Part shown: one piece after another, positions 33,320-45,818 of the stretch
How the letters are laid out: each line of letters begins with the position of its first letter
How positions within the stretch are numbered: the stretch's first letter is position 1
Source of the DNA: Bradyrhizobium diazoefficiens
Lineage (GTDB): Bacteria > Pseudomonadota > Alphaproteobacteria > Rhizobiales > Xanthobacteraceae
Length of the DNA: 64,000 nt
Direction: 5' to 3'
Assembly: GCF_016599855.1 (NCBI RefSeq)
Contig: NZ_CP067041.1
Span: 2,604,001 to 2,668,000 of the forward strand
Notes under the pieces: generated by a model
Told to the model about the DNA's origin: nothing
The model's database searches: none
The model's input: the letters and a program-made list of their open reading frames with translations, nothing else
Position numbers and translations under genes: made by a program

Positions 33320-34808
33320 GGCCAATGAACCAAGCATTGTCGTCATGAAGGACAACAATGCGCTGGTGATCCATGCGCTGGACGAGGCTGCCGAGCGCCT
33401 CGGCCTGTACATCGGCCAGCCGCTGGCGAATGCGCGGGCGATGTGTCCGGATTTGAAAGTGTTCGATGCCGATGTCGTGGCCGATGCGAAGACGCTCAGC
33501 GACATCGCCGACTGGTGTGATCGCTTCACGCCGCTGGTGGCGCTTGATCCGCCGCACGGGCTGTTCCTCGACATCACCGGCTGTGCGCATCTGTTCGGCG
33601 GCGAGGCTGCGCTGTTGCAGACCCTCGTCCGTGCTCTGGCGCGCCAGGGCTTTGCCGTCAGCGCGGCCATTGCCGGCACCTCGGTCTGCGCGCGCACGCT
33701 GACGCGGCAGGCCACGGGCAGCATCGTTGCCGATGGCGGAGAGGCGGCGGCGATCGACCGGTTTCCGGTGTCTGCGCTCGGTGCAGACGAAACCATCACC
33801 ACCGGCCTGCGCCGTGCCGGCTTGAAGACCATCGGCGATGTCGCCTCGCGCGCGCCGAGTGAAATCACGGCGCGGTTCGGCGCACGATTCTCGACCTTGC
33901 TCGCGCATGCGCTGGGGCAGGGCGATGCACCGATCAATCCGCGAAAGCCATTACCCGATTACATCGTGGAGAAACGCTTTGCCGAGCCGATCGCGACCGA
34001 CACCATGATCGCGATGACGCTGTCGCGGCAGGCGGACACGCTGATTGCCTCCATGGAGAAGCAGGGCAAGGGCGCGCGGCGGTTGGAAGCCACGTTCTTC
34101 CGCACCGACGGCGTGGTGCGCGCGATCACAGTCGAGACCGGACGTCCCGTGACGCGCAGTGCCGTCATTGATCGTCTTTTCCGCGAACGTCTCGATGCGC
34201 TCGCCGATCCCCTCGATCCCGGCTTCGGCTTCGACATGGTGCGGCTGTCGGCGAGCCGTACCGAGATCGTGGTGCAGGAGCAGCGCGATCTCGACGCTCA
34301 TGTCCACGACAATGATGAGCTCGCCGCGCTGATCGACCGTATCGCCGCGCGGATCGGCGGCAAGCGCGTCGTCGTTCACCTGCCGCAGGACACCCATATC
34401 CCCGAATGTGCGGTGCTGGCCGCGCCCGCCCAGCATCATCTCGCCGCCGCCATGCAGGCCGAATGGCCGGCGCGCGCCAAGAGCGAGCCGCCACTGCGTC
34501 CCCTGCGGCTGTTCGACAAGCCAGAACTGGTCACCGTACCGTTCGCGACCGTGCCGGATGGCCCGCCGCATCAATTCACCTGGCGGCGCGCGAAACATGC
34601 GGTCGTGCGGGTGGAAGGACCCGAGCGCATCGCCATGGAATGGTGGCGGCAGGACGGCAAGCAGCTGAGTCGGGATTATTTCCGCATCGAGGATGCCGAG
34701 GGCCTGCGCTTCTGGATTTTTCGCGATGGTCTTTACGAGGGTGAGGTGTTCGACGCCGAAGGCAAGCCCGCTCCGCCCAACTGGTATGTGCACGGTCTCT
34801 TCGCATGA
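33222..34808 (+). CDS. imuB: ImuB, Y-family polymerase-like protein
   Basis: A 528-aa Y-family polymerase homologue that lacks the catalytic acidic residues and acts as the adaptor linking DnaE2 to the beta clamp. RRRILSLWLPRLPIDRIQR opens the protein; the palm-like region (DITGCAHLFGGE) and a helix-hairpin-helix part (LRRAGLKTIGDVA) follow. ATG 33222 is preferred over one at 33159 because GGAA lies upstream and the family begins near SLWLPRLP. The stop overlaps the dnaE2 start as ATGA. Confidence 0.93.
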   Translation: MSASSVNRRRILSLWLPRLPIDRIQRFFCALGKANEPSIVVMKDNNALVIHALDEAAERLGLYIGQPLANARAMCPDLKVFDADVVADAKTLSDIADWCDRFTPLVALDPPHGLFLDITGCAHLFGGEAALLQTLVRALARQGFAVSAAIAGTSVCARTLTRQATGSIVADGGEAAAIDRFPVSALGADETITTGLRRAGLKTIGDVASRAPSEITARFGARFSTLLAHALGQGDAPINPRKPLPDYIVEKRFAEPIATDTMIAMTLSRQADTLIASMEKQGKGARRLEATFFRTDGVVRAITVETGRPVTRSAVIDRLFRERLDALADPLDPGFGFDMVRLSASRTEIVVQEQRDLDAHVHDNDELAALIDRIAARIGGKRVVVHLPQDTHIPECAVLAAPAQHHLAAAMQAEWPARAKSEPPLRPLRLFDKPELVTVPFATVPDGPPHQFTWRRAKHAVVRVEGPERIAMEWWRQDGKQLSRDYFRIEDAEGLRFWIFRDGLYEGEVFDAEGKPAPPNWYVHGLFA

Positions 34809-37800
34809 CGACATCAGTCTATGCCGAGATCGGCATCACCACAAACTTCTCCTTCCTGCGCGGCGGCTCGGATCCGCGCGCCTATGTGCACCAGGCCAGC
34901 ATTCTCGGCCTCCCAGTGATCGGCATTGCCGATCACAACACGCTCGCCGGCGTCGTGCGCGCCTACAAGGAGCTCGACAATGACAAGGTGCTGCACAAGC
35001 CGAAGCTGCTGATCGGCGCACGCATCGTCTTCATCGACGGCACGCCCGACATTCTGGTCTATCCGCGCGACCGCACTGCTTATGGCCGGCTGTGCCAGCT
35101 TCTGACTAAAGGCAAGCGCGGCGACGACATCATCCGGATCGAGAAGGGTGAGTGCCGTCTCAGCTTCGCCGATCTCCTGGAGTTTTCGGAAGGCCAGCTC
35201 CTGATCCTGACGCTGCCGCACCGCTTCGAGCCGGCGCAGGCGCTGGATATTCTTGCAAAGCTCAGGGCCAGCCGCGCCGAGGGCGTGTGGCTGGCGGCAA
35301 GCCTGATCTATCGCGGCGACGACCGCCGCCGCCTGGCGCGGCTCGATGATATCGCCGGACAAGCAAAAGTGCCGCTGCTCGCGACCAACGAGGTGCTCTA
35401 TCACGATCCCGGTCGTCGTCCCCTCCAGGACGTGCTGACCTGCATCCGGGAAAAGACCACGATCGAGGCGGTCGGACGCAAGCTCGAAGCCAATGCCGAG
35501 CGGTTCTTGAAGACGCCACGTGAAATGGCGCGGTTGTTCCGCGATTTTCCTGATGCGATCGCGGAGACCATGCGCTTTGCCGACAGGATCGATTTCTCGC
35601 TCGACCAGCTCAAATACCAGTATCCGGACGAGCCGGTGCCGCCGGGCAAGACCGCGCAGGGGCATCTGGAGGATCTGACCTGGGCGGGGGTCGAGAAATA
35701 TTTTGGCGTTATCGACAACATTGACGAAAAGCTGCGTGCCACCCTCAAGAAAGAGCTCGCGCTGATCGCCGAGCTGAAATACGCGCACTACTTCCTCACC
35801 GTGCACGACATCGTGCACTACGCGCGCAGCCAGAACATCTTGTGTCAGGGGCGAGGATCGGCGGCGAATTCGGCCGTGTGCTATGTGCTCGGCATCACCT
35901 CGGTCGATCCGACCAAGGTCGATCTGCTGTTCGAGCGATTCATCTCCAAGGAGCGGCTGGAGCCGCCCGACATCGACGTCGATTTCGAGCACTCGCGGCG
36001 CGAGGAGGTGATGCAATATGTCTATCGCCGCTACGGCCGTCATCGCGCCGCGATCATCGCAACCGTCATCCATTATCGCCCGCGCAGCGCCATCCGCGAT
36101 GTCGGCAAGGCGCTCGGGCTGACCGAGGACGTCACCGCCGCGCTCGCCGACACCGTCTGGGGCAGCTGGGGCAATGGTCTCAACGACATGCAGGTCAGGC
36201 AGGCCGGCCTTGATCCCCAAAATCCCATGATCAACCTCGCCGTCGAGCTTGCGACCGAGCTGATCGAATTCCCACGCCATCTCTCCCAGCATGTCGGCGG
36301 CTATGTGCTCACACAGGACCGGCTCGACACCTATGTGCCGATCGGCAATGCCGCGATGGACGACCGAACCTTCATCGAATGGGACAAGGACGATGTCGAC
36401 GCGCTCAACATGATGAAAGTCGACGTGCTCGCGCTGGGCATGCTGACCTGCATCCGGAAGTGTTTTGATCTGATCGCAGACCACAAGGGCGAGCGCTGGG
36501 TGCTGGCGAGCGTTCCGCAAGACGATGAAAATGTCTACGACATGCTGTGTCGCGGCGAATCGCTCGGCGTGTTCCAGGTCGAGAGCCGCGCGCAGATGAA
36601 CATGTTGCCGCGGCTGAAGCCGCGGGAATTCTACGATCTCGTCATCGAGGTCGCGATCGTGCGCCCGGGGCCGATCCAGGGCGACATGGTGCATCCTTAC
36701 TTAAGACGACGGAATGGGCTGGAGAAGGTGAGCTATCCGTCTCCGTCGCCGGACCACGGCGACAAGGATGAGCTTTACAATGTGCTGCATAAAACGCTCG
36801 GGGTACCCCTGTTCCAGGAGCAGGCGATGCGCATCGCGATCGAAGCGGCAAAATTCACTTCCGAGGAGGCCAACGGCCTGCGCCGTTCGATGGCGACCTT
36901 TCGCAATGTCGGCACCATCGGCCAATACGAGGAGAAGCTGATCGGCAACATGGTCGCGCGCGGCTATGATGCAAATTTCGCCAGAAGCTGTTTTGACCAG
37001 ATCAAGGGCTTTGGTTCCTACGGTTTTCCGGAGAGCCATGCCGCGAGCTTCGCGCAGCTCGTCTACATCTCGTCGTGGCTGAAATATCATCATCCCGACG
37101 CCTTCTGCTGCGGCCTCCTGAACTCGCAACCGATGGGCTTTTACGCACCGGCGCAGATCGTCGGCGACGTCCGCAAGAACGGCGTCGAGGTGCGCGAGAT
37201 CGATGTGTCCCACAGCTTTGCGCAGAGCACGCTGGAGAATACAGACGGAAAATATTGCGCCGTCCGTCTGGGCTTCCGCCAGATCGACGGCTTCCACTGG
37301 CTCGATGAGGATGAGGAGAGGCTGAAACGTTCTCAACTGTCATTCCGGGGCGCGCCACTTGGCGCGAACCCGGAATCCATCGGGCCGCATACGCCTGGCG
37401 AAATGGATTCCGGGCTCGTCGCTGACGCGACGCCCCGGAATGACAAGAGAGAAGACTGGGCCGACCGCATCATCGCCGCGCGCAACCGGCGCCCCTTCAC
37501 CTCGCTCGAAGACTTCGCCCGCGATACCGGCCTGCCCAAGCGCGCGCTGATCCTGCTGGCGGATGCCGATGCGTTCCGCTCGCTCGGGCTCGACCGCCGC
37601 GAGGCGTTGTGGCAGGTGCGGCGGCTGCCCGACGATGTGCCACTACCGCTGTTCGAAGCGGCCACTGCGCGCGAACAGCCGGACGAGCAGGCCAAGCCGC
37701 TGCCCGTGATGCCGCGTCCCGAACAGGTCGTCGCCGACTACCAGACCATCCGGCTGTCACTTAAAGGCCATCCGATGGAATTCCTGCGCGAGATGTTTTC

Positions 37801-38266
37801 GCGCGAGCGCATCGTCGCCTGCAAGGAGATCAGTCACGAGAACGAGCGGCGCCGCGTCCGCTGCGCCGGCGTGGTGCTGGTGCGGCAGCGGCCGGGCAGC
37901 GCCAGCGGCGTCGTGTTCATCACACTGGAGGACGAAACCGGCATCGCCAATGTCGTGGTGTGGCCCAAGATCATGGAGCAGTACCGGAAAGAGGTGATGG
38001 GCGCGCGCCTCATCCTGGTCGAAGGCTATATCCAGAGCAGCCCCGAGAAGGTGACGCATCTCATCGCCCAGCGCATGATCGATCGTTCGCACGATCTGGT
38101 CGGTCTCGCCAATGATGCCCTGAGCCGCAAGCATCCGGTGCCGGCAGGCGCCGACCTGACCGAACCGCTCAACGACGACCGCCGTGACCACGCGGATATG
38201 CCTGCGCAAAAAATCCGCCACCCCCGCAACGTCCGCATCCTGCCGCCGTCGCGGGATTTTCACTAG
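34805..38266 (+). CDS. dnaE2: Error-prone DNA polymerase DnaE2 (ImuC)
   Basis: An 1153-aa C-family polymerase used for translesion synthesis. The PHP domain is at the N-terminus (EIGITTNFSFLRGGSDP, then GIADHNTLAGVVRAY), the catalytic aspartates lie in PPDIDVDF (Asp389, Asp391, Asp393), and an OB-fold is C-terminal (residues about 1000-1080). Residues 845-880 are encoded by a 108-bp palindromic repeat inserted in frame between LDEDEERLKR and DWADRIIAARNRRPFTS; other DnaE2 proteins I know have only a short linker there. The insertion is in the region before the helix-hairpin-helix domain and is probably tolerated. Last gene of the SOS cassette. Confidence 0.95.
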   Translation: MTTSVYAEIGITTNFSFLRGGSDPRAYVHQASILGLPVIGIADHNTLAGVVRAYKELDNDKVLHKPKLLIGARIVFIDGTPDILVYPRDRTAYGRLCQLLTKGKRGDDIIRIEKGECRLSFADLLEFSEGQLLILTLPHRFEPAQALDILAKLRASRAEGVWLAASLIYRGDDRRRLARLDDIAGQAKVPLLATNEVLYHDPGRRPLQDVLTCIREKTTIEAVGRKLEANAERFLKTPREMARLFRDFPDAIAETMRFADRIDFSLDQLKYQYPDEPVPPGKTAQGHLEDLTWAGVEKYFGVIDNIDEKLRATLKKELALIAELKYAHYFLTVHDIVHYARSQNILCQGRGSAANSAVCYVLGITSVDPTKVDLLFERFISKERLEPPDIDVDFEHSRREEVMQYVYRRYGRHRAAIIATVIHYRPRSAIRDVGKALGLTEDVTAALADTVWGSWGNGLNDMQVRQAGLDPQNPMINLAVELATELIEFPRHLSQHVGGYVLTQDRLDTYVPIGNAAMDDRTFIEWDKDDVDALNMMKVDVLALGMLTCIRKCFDLIADHKGERWVLASVPQDDENVYDMLCRGESLGVFQVESRAQMNMLPRLKPREFYDLVIEVAIVRPGPIQGDMVHPYLRRRNGLEKVSYPSPSPDHGDKDELYNVLHKTLGVPLFQEQAMRIAIEAAKFTSEEANGLRRSMATFRNVGTIGQYEEKLIGNMVARGYDANFARSCFDQIKGFGSYGFPESHAASFAQLVYISSWLKYHHPDAFCCGLLNSQPMGFYAPAQIVGDVRKNGVEVREIDVSHSFAQSTLENTDGKYCAVRLGFRQIDGFHWLDEDEERLKRSQLSFRGAPLGANPESIGPHTPGEMDSGLVADATPRNDKREDWADRIIAARNRRPFTSLEDFARDTGLPKRALILLADADAFRSLGLDRREALWQVRRLPDDVPLPLFEAATAREQPDEQAKPLPVMPRPEQVVADYQTIRLSLKGHPMEFLREMFSRERIVACKEISHENERRRVRCAGVVLVRQRPGSASGVVFITLEDETGIANVVVWPKIMEQYRKEVMGARLILVEGYIQSSPEKVTHLIAQRMIDRSHDLVGLANDALSRKHPVPAGADLTEPLNDDRRDHADMPAQKIRHPRNVRILPPSRDFH
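37338..37445. repeat. 108-bp palindromic element (family C) inside dnaE2
   Basis: Outer arms TGTCATTCCGGGGCG (37338-37352) and CGCCCCGGAATGACA (37431-37445) are perfect reverse complements; inner arms CCCGGAATCCAT (37369-37380) and ATGGATTCCGGG (37403-37414) also pair perfectly. Its length is 36 codons, and it contains no stop in the dnaE2 frame. Confidence 0.92.
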
Positions 38267-38295
38267 GCCCTTTGCCACGACGGCCCATCTATTGC

Positions 38296-38336
38296 CGTCA
38301 CCCTGAGGTGGCCGCTTCTTTAGCGACCCTCGAAGG
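38296..38336 (+). repeat. Dispersed repeat, family A (diverged copy)
   Basis: Starts CGTCACCCTGAGGTGG and ends CCTCGAAGG, matching the head and tail of the family A elements at 59202-59816 with several changes. It lies 30 bp after dnaE2. Confidence 0.7.
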
Positions 38337-38364
38337 CGCCGGCCCGGCTGCCACCTCGGCCGTG

Positions 38365-38425
38365 CATGCTTCGAGGCTCGGCTTGCGATGCATGCGCATC
38401 ACAAGCCTCGCACATCAGCATGACG
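38365..38425 (-). repeat. Dispersed repeat, family A (reverse copy)
   Basis: Read on the minus strand it begins CGTCATGCTGATGTGCGAG and ends GAGCCTCGAAGCATG, the same head and tail as the other family A copies. It faces the copy at 38296-38336 tail to tail. A hairpin (TGCGATGCATGCGCA-like centre) lies in the middle. Confidence 0.75.
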
Positions 38426-38460
38426 GGACTGGCAGCGAAGGACTCAAAGCAATTCACGCC

Positions 38461-38748
38461 TCACTCCGGCGCCGCTCCCACCGGCGGGCCGCCGGGCGGG
38501 CGGTGCAGGAAAGTCAGCGACGCATAGGCGCCGACCCATGAGCCGGCCGCCGCGAAAGCGACATAGAAGGCGTTTTCGGTGTAGCTGATCACGGCATAAG
38601 AGGAGAGCAGATACCAGATCGCGCTCCAGCTCGCCGCCGGCACACGTTTGCGCGCGACCACGGCTGACGTGAACATGACATAAACCGCGTCGGTTGCCGC
38701 TGTTGCGACGAGCACGGCGCCCGCGGTGAGGGGATCGATGGCGGCCAT
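38461..38748 (-). CDS. Small membrane protein of unknown function
   Basis: A 95-aa protein with about three membrane segments (near residues 6-26, 38-58 and 62-82) and a Pro/Gly-rich end (HRPPGGPPVGAAPE). I do not recognise a named family; similar small proteins occur in Bradyrhizobium. ATG 38748 is preferred over one at 38769 because GAAAGGG lies about 6 bp before it. It is divergent from the CoA-transferase gene with 55 bp between starts. Confidence 0.7.
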   Translation of the reverse strand: MAAIDPLTAGAVLVATAATDAVYVMFTSAVVARKRVPAASWSAIWYLLSSYAVISYTENAFYVAFAAAGSWVGAYASLTFLHRPPGGPPVGAAPE

Positions 38749-38803
38749 TGCAACCCTTTCTGCGCTCATGACATGGTCGCAAAATTAGGGGAGAGTAGCG
38801 GAC

Positions 38804-40198
38804 ATGCAAAGCCCTACCGGCATTCTCAAGGATATCTGGACCTCCGCGGGCGGCGATAAAGCCGCGCTCGAACGCGTGCACCTGACCGGCGACGAGCCGC
38901 AGATCCCGTCCTCGTTTCGCGTCGCCGTCGCCGGACAAACAACGATCGCCGCCGCAGGTCTTGCCGCTGCCGAAATCTGGCGACTGCGCAGCGGCGAGGC
39001 GCAGGACGTCAGCGTCGACATGCGCCACGCCGTCGCCGAATGCCGCTCCGAGCGCTATCTGCGCCTTGACGACAGGCCGCCGCCTCCTGCTTGGGACGCC
39101 ATCGCCGGAGTCTACAAGACCGGCGATAATCGCTTCGTCCGCTGCCACACCAATTTTAGGCATCACCGCGATGCCGTCTGCAGGGTGCTCGGCTGCGTGC
39201 CCGAGCGCGAGAAAGTGCAGGCCGCGCTGATGCAGTGGAACGGCGAGGAATTTGAAACCGCGGCTTATGCTGCCGGCGGGGTCGTTGCGCTGATGCGCTC
39301 TTACGACGAATGGTCCGCGCTGCCGCAGGCACGTGCACTCGCCGAATTGCCGCTGATATCGATCGAGCAGATCGGCGATGCCCCGCCAAAACTGTGGTCT
39401 GAAGGCGATCGTCCGCTCTCGGGCCTCCGCGTGCTCGATCTCTCCCGCGTCATCGCAGGTCCCGTCGCCGGCCGCACGCTCGCGGCGCACGGCGCCGACG
39501 TGCTCCTGGTATCGGGGCCGGAGCTGCCCGCCATTTCCTGGCTCACCATCGACACTGGTCGCGGCAAGCTCACCACCTTCATCGAGCTGAAGAGCGAGGC
39601 AGGCCGGGCGCAGATGCGTACGCTGTTGAGGGACGCCGACATTGTCTCGCAAGGCTATCGCCCGCGCGCGCTCTCCGCCCTCGGCTTCTCGCCGGAGCAG
39701 GCCGCGGAGATCAATCCCGGCATCGTTTACGTCACGCTGTCGGCTTACGGCCATGCCGGTCCGTGGGCCGAGCGGCGCGGCTTCGATTCACTGGTCCAGA
39801 CCACGACCGGCTTCAACGATGCGGAAGGGAAGGCCGCCGGCATCGACGGTCCCAAGGAATTGCCGGCGCAGATGCTCGACCACGCCACCGGCTATCTGAT
39901 GGCGTTCGGCGCGATGATGGCCAGGGCGCGCCAGGCCCGTGAAGGCGGCAGCTGGCACGTGCGCGTGTCCCTGGCGCAGACCGGACGCTGGCTATGGAAT
40001 CTCGGCCGGCTCGACGGCGGTCTTAACACCGCCGATCTTACGGCCGAGGCCGTACATGCTGCCTTCATGGAAACGGTGTCATCTGGCTTCGGCACGTTGC
40101 AGGCGGTGCGCCATTCGGCCGTGCTGCCGAGAACGCCGGCGCAATGGAGTCGTCCAGCGATGCCGCTCGGCAGCCATCCGCCGCGATGGCCGCACTGA
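38804..40198 (+). CDS. Class III (CaiB/BaiF-type) CoA-transferase
   Basis: A 464-aa formyl-CoA transferase-like protein. The second half carries the family core: GLRVLDLSRVIAGPVAGRTLAAHGADVL, then ADIVSQGYRPRALSALGFS and NPGIVYVTLSAYGHAGPW. The first 190 residues are related but lack the usual opening of the domain, so the arrangement looks like the long two-part subclass. Substrate acid and CoA donor are unknown. The C-terminus ends in a Pro/His-rich tail (PLGSHPPRWPH). Stands alone. Confidence 0.88.
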   Translation: MQSPTGILKDIWTSAGGDKAALERVHLTGDEPQIPSSFRVAVAGQTTIAAAGLAAAEIWRLRSGEAQDVSVDMRHAVAECRSERYLRLDDRPPPPAWDAIAGVYKTGDNRFVRCHTNFRHHRDAVCRVLGCVPEREKVQAALMQWNGEEFETAAYAAGGVVALMRSYDEWSALPQARALAELPLISIEQIGDAPPKLWSEGDRPLSGLRVLDLSRVIAGPVAGRTLAAHGADVLLVSGPELPAISWLTIDTGRGKLTTFIELKSEAGRAQMRTLLRDADIVSQGYRPRALSALGFSPEQAAEINPGIVYVTLSAYGHAGPWAERRGFDSLVQTTTGFNDAEGKAAGIDGPKELPAQMLDHATGYLMAFGAMMARARQAREGGSWHVRVSLAQTGRWLWNLGRLDGGLNTADLTAEAVHAAFMETVSSGFGTLQAVRHSAVLPRTPAQWSRPAMPLGSHPPRWPH

Positions 40199-40349
40199 AG
40201 CTGACGTGAAGCTGACGGATCGCAAAATTTTAACGCAAACCGAAAGACGATCCGCGTTTTTTAGGTTGTTTGAAATCCCAATTCAGCACTATTAGCGCGA
40301 CCGATGAGGCAGTTGTCTGCCGAGATCGTCGCAGACATGACCGAGCCCT

Positions 40350-41594
40350 ATGGTAGTTGAAAATACCAAGCGATTGCAGGTGCTTACAAAACGGCGGGTG
40401 ATCGCATCCGTGGTTTTGCTGGCAATTGCCGGGATGGGCGCCTATGGCTTCCTGTCTGTGGGCGCCAAGGAGAAGAATCACTCCGAAGTCTCCAGCCAGT
40501 CGCGCAAGAACGCTCAGAATTTCACGCCGACGCCGTCGGAATGGGCGACGCTGACAATCGAGCCTGTCAATGCCAGGACCTTCCGCGCCGAGTACATCAC
40601 TGAAGGCAAGGTCGCCGTCGATGAGGATCGTTCGACGCCGGTGTTCTCGCCCTATGCCGGCCGGGTGACCAAGCTGCTCGCCAAGCCAGGCGAAAGCGTG
40701 ACCCAAGGTCAACCGCTGTTCACAATCGAGGCCGCCGATACTGTGCAGGCTCAGAACGATTTCATCGCGGCGATGACATCTCAGAACAAGGCAAAGTCGG
40801 CGCTCGAGCTTGCCGACATCCAGTACCGGCGCGCCAAGGATCTCTACGAAGGCCGCGCCATTCCGCTCAAGGATTATCAGCAGGCGGAAGCGACCCAGGT
40901 CCAGGCGCAGAACGACATGCGCTCCTCCGTGACGGCGCTGGAGGCCGCAAATAACAAGCTGCGCATCCTTGGGTTCACCGATGAGACGATCAAGGCGTTC
41001 CAGAACAAGGGCACCATCAATCCCGAGATCACGATCTATGCGCCGATCTCGGGCACAGTCGTGCAGCGCAAGATCGGCCCCGGTCAGTACGTCAATTCCG
41101 GCGCCAGCGATCCGGTCTTCGTGATCGGCGATCTCTCCACGGTCTGGCTCACCGCCTTCGTGCGCGAGAGCGATGCCGCCTCCGTCAGTGTCGGGCAGGA
41201 CATCAGCGTCAACGTGATGGCGCTCCCGGGCCGCCCGCTGACCGCCAAGATCAACTACGTCGCCGCCGCGATCGATCCCAATACCCGCCGCCTGCTGGTC
41301 CGCGCCACCATCGACAACAAGGACGGTCTGCTCAAGCCGGAAATGTTCGCCAACGTCACGATCTATTCGGCCGGCGACCGCGGGGCACCTGCGGTGCCGA
41401 AGCAGGCGCTGATCTACGAAGGCGACCAGGTCCGCATCTGGGTCGCGCGTGAAGACAAGTCGGTCGAGCTGCGCCAGATCAAGATCGGCCTCATCAACGG
41501 CAACCTCGTCGAGGTCACCAGCAACGTGAAACCCGGCGAGAACATCGTCGTCAAGGGCAGCCTGTTCATCGATCGCGCGGCGTCCGGTAGCTGA
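40350..41594 (+). CDS. RND efflux periplasmic adaptor (HlyD/CusB type)
   Basis: A 414-aa membrane fusion protein with one N-terminal membrane anchor (residues 17-35). The biotinyl-lipoyl part (FSPYAGRVTKLLAKPGESVTQGQPLFTIE, in pieces) and its second half (YAPISGTVVQRKIGPGQYVNSG) flank a coiled hairpin at about residues 130-205. The beta-barrel and proximal domains follow. It is 30 bp upstream of the pump gene in one operon. It would link the pump to an outer-membrane channel, for which the TolC-like protein at 45819-47249 is a candidate. Confidence 0.92.
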   Translation: MVVENTKRLQVLTKRRVIASVVLLAIAGMGAYGFLSVGAKEKNHSEVSSQSRKNAQNFTPTPSEWATLTIEPVNARTFRAEYITEGKVAVDEDRSTPVFSPYAGRVTKLLAKPGESVTQGQPLFTIEAADTVQAQNDFIAAMTSQNKAKSALELADIQYRRAKDLYEGRAIPLKDYQQAEATQVQAQNDMRSSVTALEAANNKLRILGFTDETIKAFQNKGTINPEITIYAPISGTVVQRKIGPGQYVNSGASDPVFVIGDLSTVWLTAFVRESDAASVSVGQDISVNVMALPGRPLTAKINYVAAAIDPNTRRLLVRATIDNKDGLLKPEMFANVTIYSAGDRGAPAVPKQALIYEGDQVRIWVAREDKSVELRQIKIGLINGNLVEVTSNVKPGENIVVKGSLFIDRAASGS

Positions 41595-41624
41595 TCGACG
41601 ACCCAAAGAAACGCGAAGACCTGA

Positions 41625-44741
<3,117 letters not shown>

Positions 44742-44760
44742 CGGGGCGCCGGCCGCGATT

Positions 44761-45723
44761 TTAAAATCCGTAGAGTAGCGCCGGATTGTCGACCAGAATC
44801 TTCTTGCGCACACCGGCATCCGGCGCCCACACCGGGAGCTGGTTGAGCAGGCGGCCGTCGTCGATCTGATAGAGTGGCGCAATGTCGGTTGGCTTGCGCC
44901 CCTCGACGTGGCTTGAATCCGGATGCGGCCAGTCGGTGCCCCAGACGATGCAATCGGCATTGGCCGCGATCAGGGCACGGGCAAACGGCACCATGTCTTG
45001 GTAGTCGGGCGCAAGCTTCGAGGAGCGATAGGCGCCGGAGATCTTCACATAGGCCTTGCCGGATTTGACGAGCTCGACGAGGTCGGGGAAGCCCGGCTGC
45101 TCGAGCCCGAGCGAGGCCTCAAGGCCGCCGAAATGATCGAACACCGCAGGCACTGGCGCCGCAAGCACAAGGTCCTTAATCGCCGAGATCATCGGCAGCG
45201 TGGTGTAGAGTTGCACGTGCCAGCCACGCCCCTTCATGCGCTCGACGGCAGCTGTGAAACGGGCACGACCCACATTGGGATCGCTGATGCCGCCGGTCGC
45301 AAGGTTGATGCGGATGCCGCGAAAACCTTCCTGCTGCATCGTGTCGAGCTGGGCTTCCGTCGTCTTGTCGTCGATCACGGCGACCCCGCGCGCGTTCGCC
45401 CCGCGCGCCTTCATGCCAAACAAGGTTGAGGAATTGTCAGTGCCGTAAACGCTCGGGGTGACGATCACCACGCGCTCAATATGCAGCGCATTGTGCAGCG
45501 CGGCCATCTCTTCCGGTGAGGCCGGCTCGGGCGTGTAGACGCGGCCTGCGAAGAACGGAAATTTTTCGGCATCGCCGTGGATGTGGGTGTGACAATCGCA
45601 GGCATGCGGCGGGACGTCGAAATTGACAGGCGTCGCGGGTTGCGACGCACGGGCGTGGGCTCTGGTGGTCATGGCTACTCCGGCAGCAAGGGAGGCAAGC
45701 AGGGCGCCGCGTCGGTTGAGCAT
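44761..45723 (-). CDS. Secreted amidohydrolase-2 family protein
   Basis: A 320-aa TIM-barrel metal hydrolase of the amidohydrolase-2 (2-pyrone-4,6-dicarboxylate lactonase-like) type: CDCHTHIHGD gives the first metal His pair, FDHFGG a later one, and GTDWPHPD the C-terminal Asp. The N-terminal NRRGALLASLAAGVAMTTRA stretch is an export signal, probably Tat-type. ATG 45723 has GGAG 6 bp upstream; the open frame extends further up without family features. Substrate unknown, likely a lactone or dicarboxylic acid. Lies between the RND operon and the TolC gene. Confidence 0.85.
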   Translation of the reverse strand: MLNRRGALLASLAAGVAMTTRAHARASQPATPVNFDVPPHACDCHTHIHGDAEKFPFFAGRVYTPEPASPEEMAALHNALHIERVVIVTPSVYGTDNSSTLFGMKARGANARGVAVIDDKTTEAQLDTMQQEGFRGIRINLATGGISDPNVGRARFTAAVERMKGRGWHVQLYTTLPMISAIKDLVLAAPVPAVFDHFGGLEASLGLEQPGFPDLVELVKSGKAYVKISGAYRSSKLAPDYQDMVPFARALIAANADCIVWGTDWPHPDSSHVEGRKPTDIAPLYQIDDGRLLNQLPVWAPDAGVRKKILVDNPALLYGF

Positions 45724-45818
45724 GGTTTTCTCCGTGCTTCGTCGAGCTGTCAGACCATAGCATCGCGGCCGGGCCGCCGGCGCTCGCAGCTCGCATAGCA
45801 GCCCGACGGCTTCTGCAA

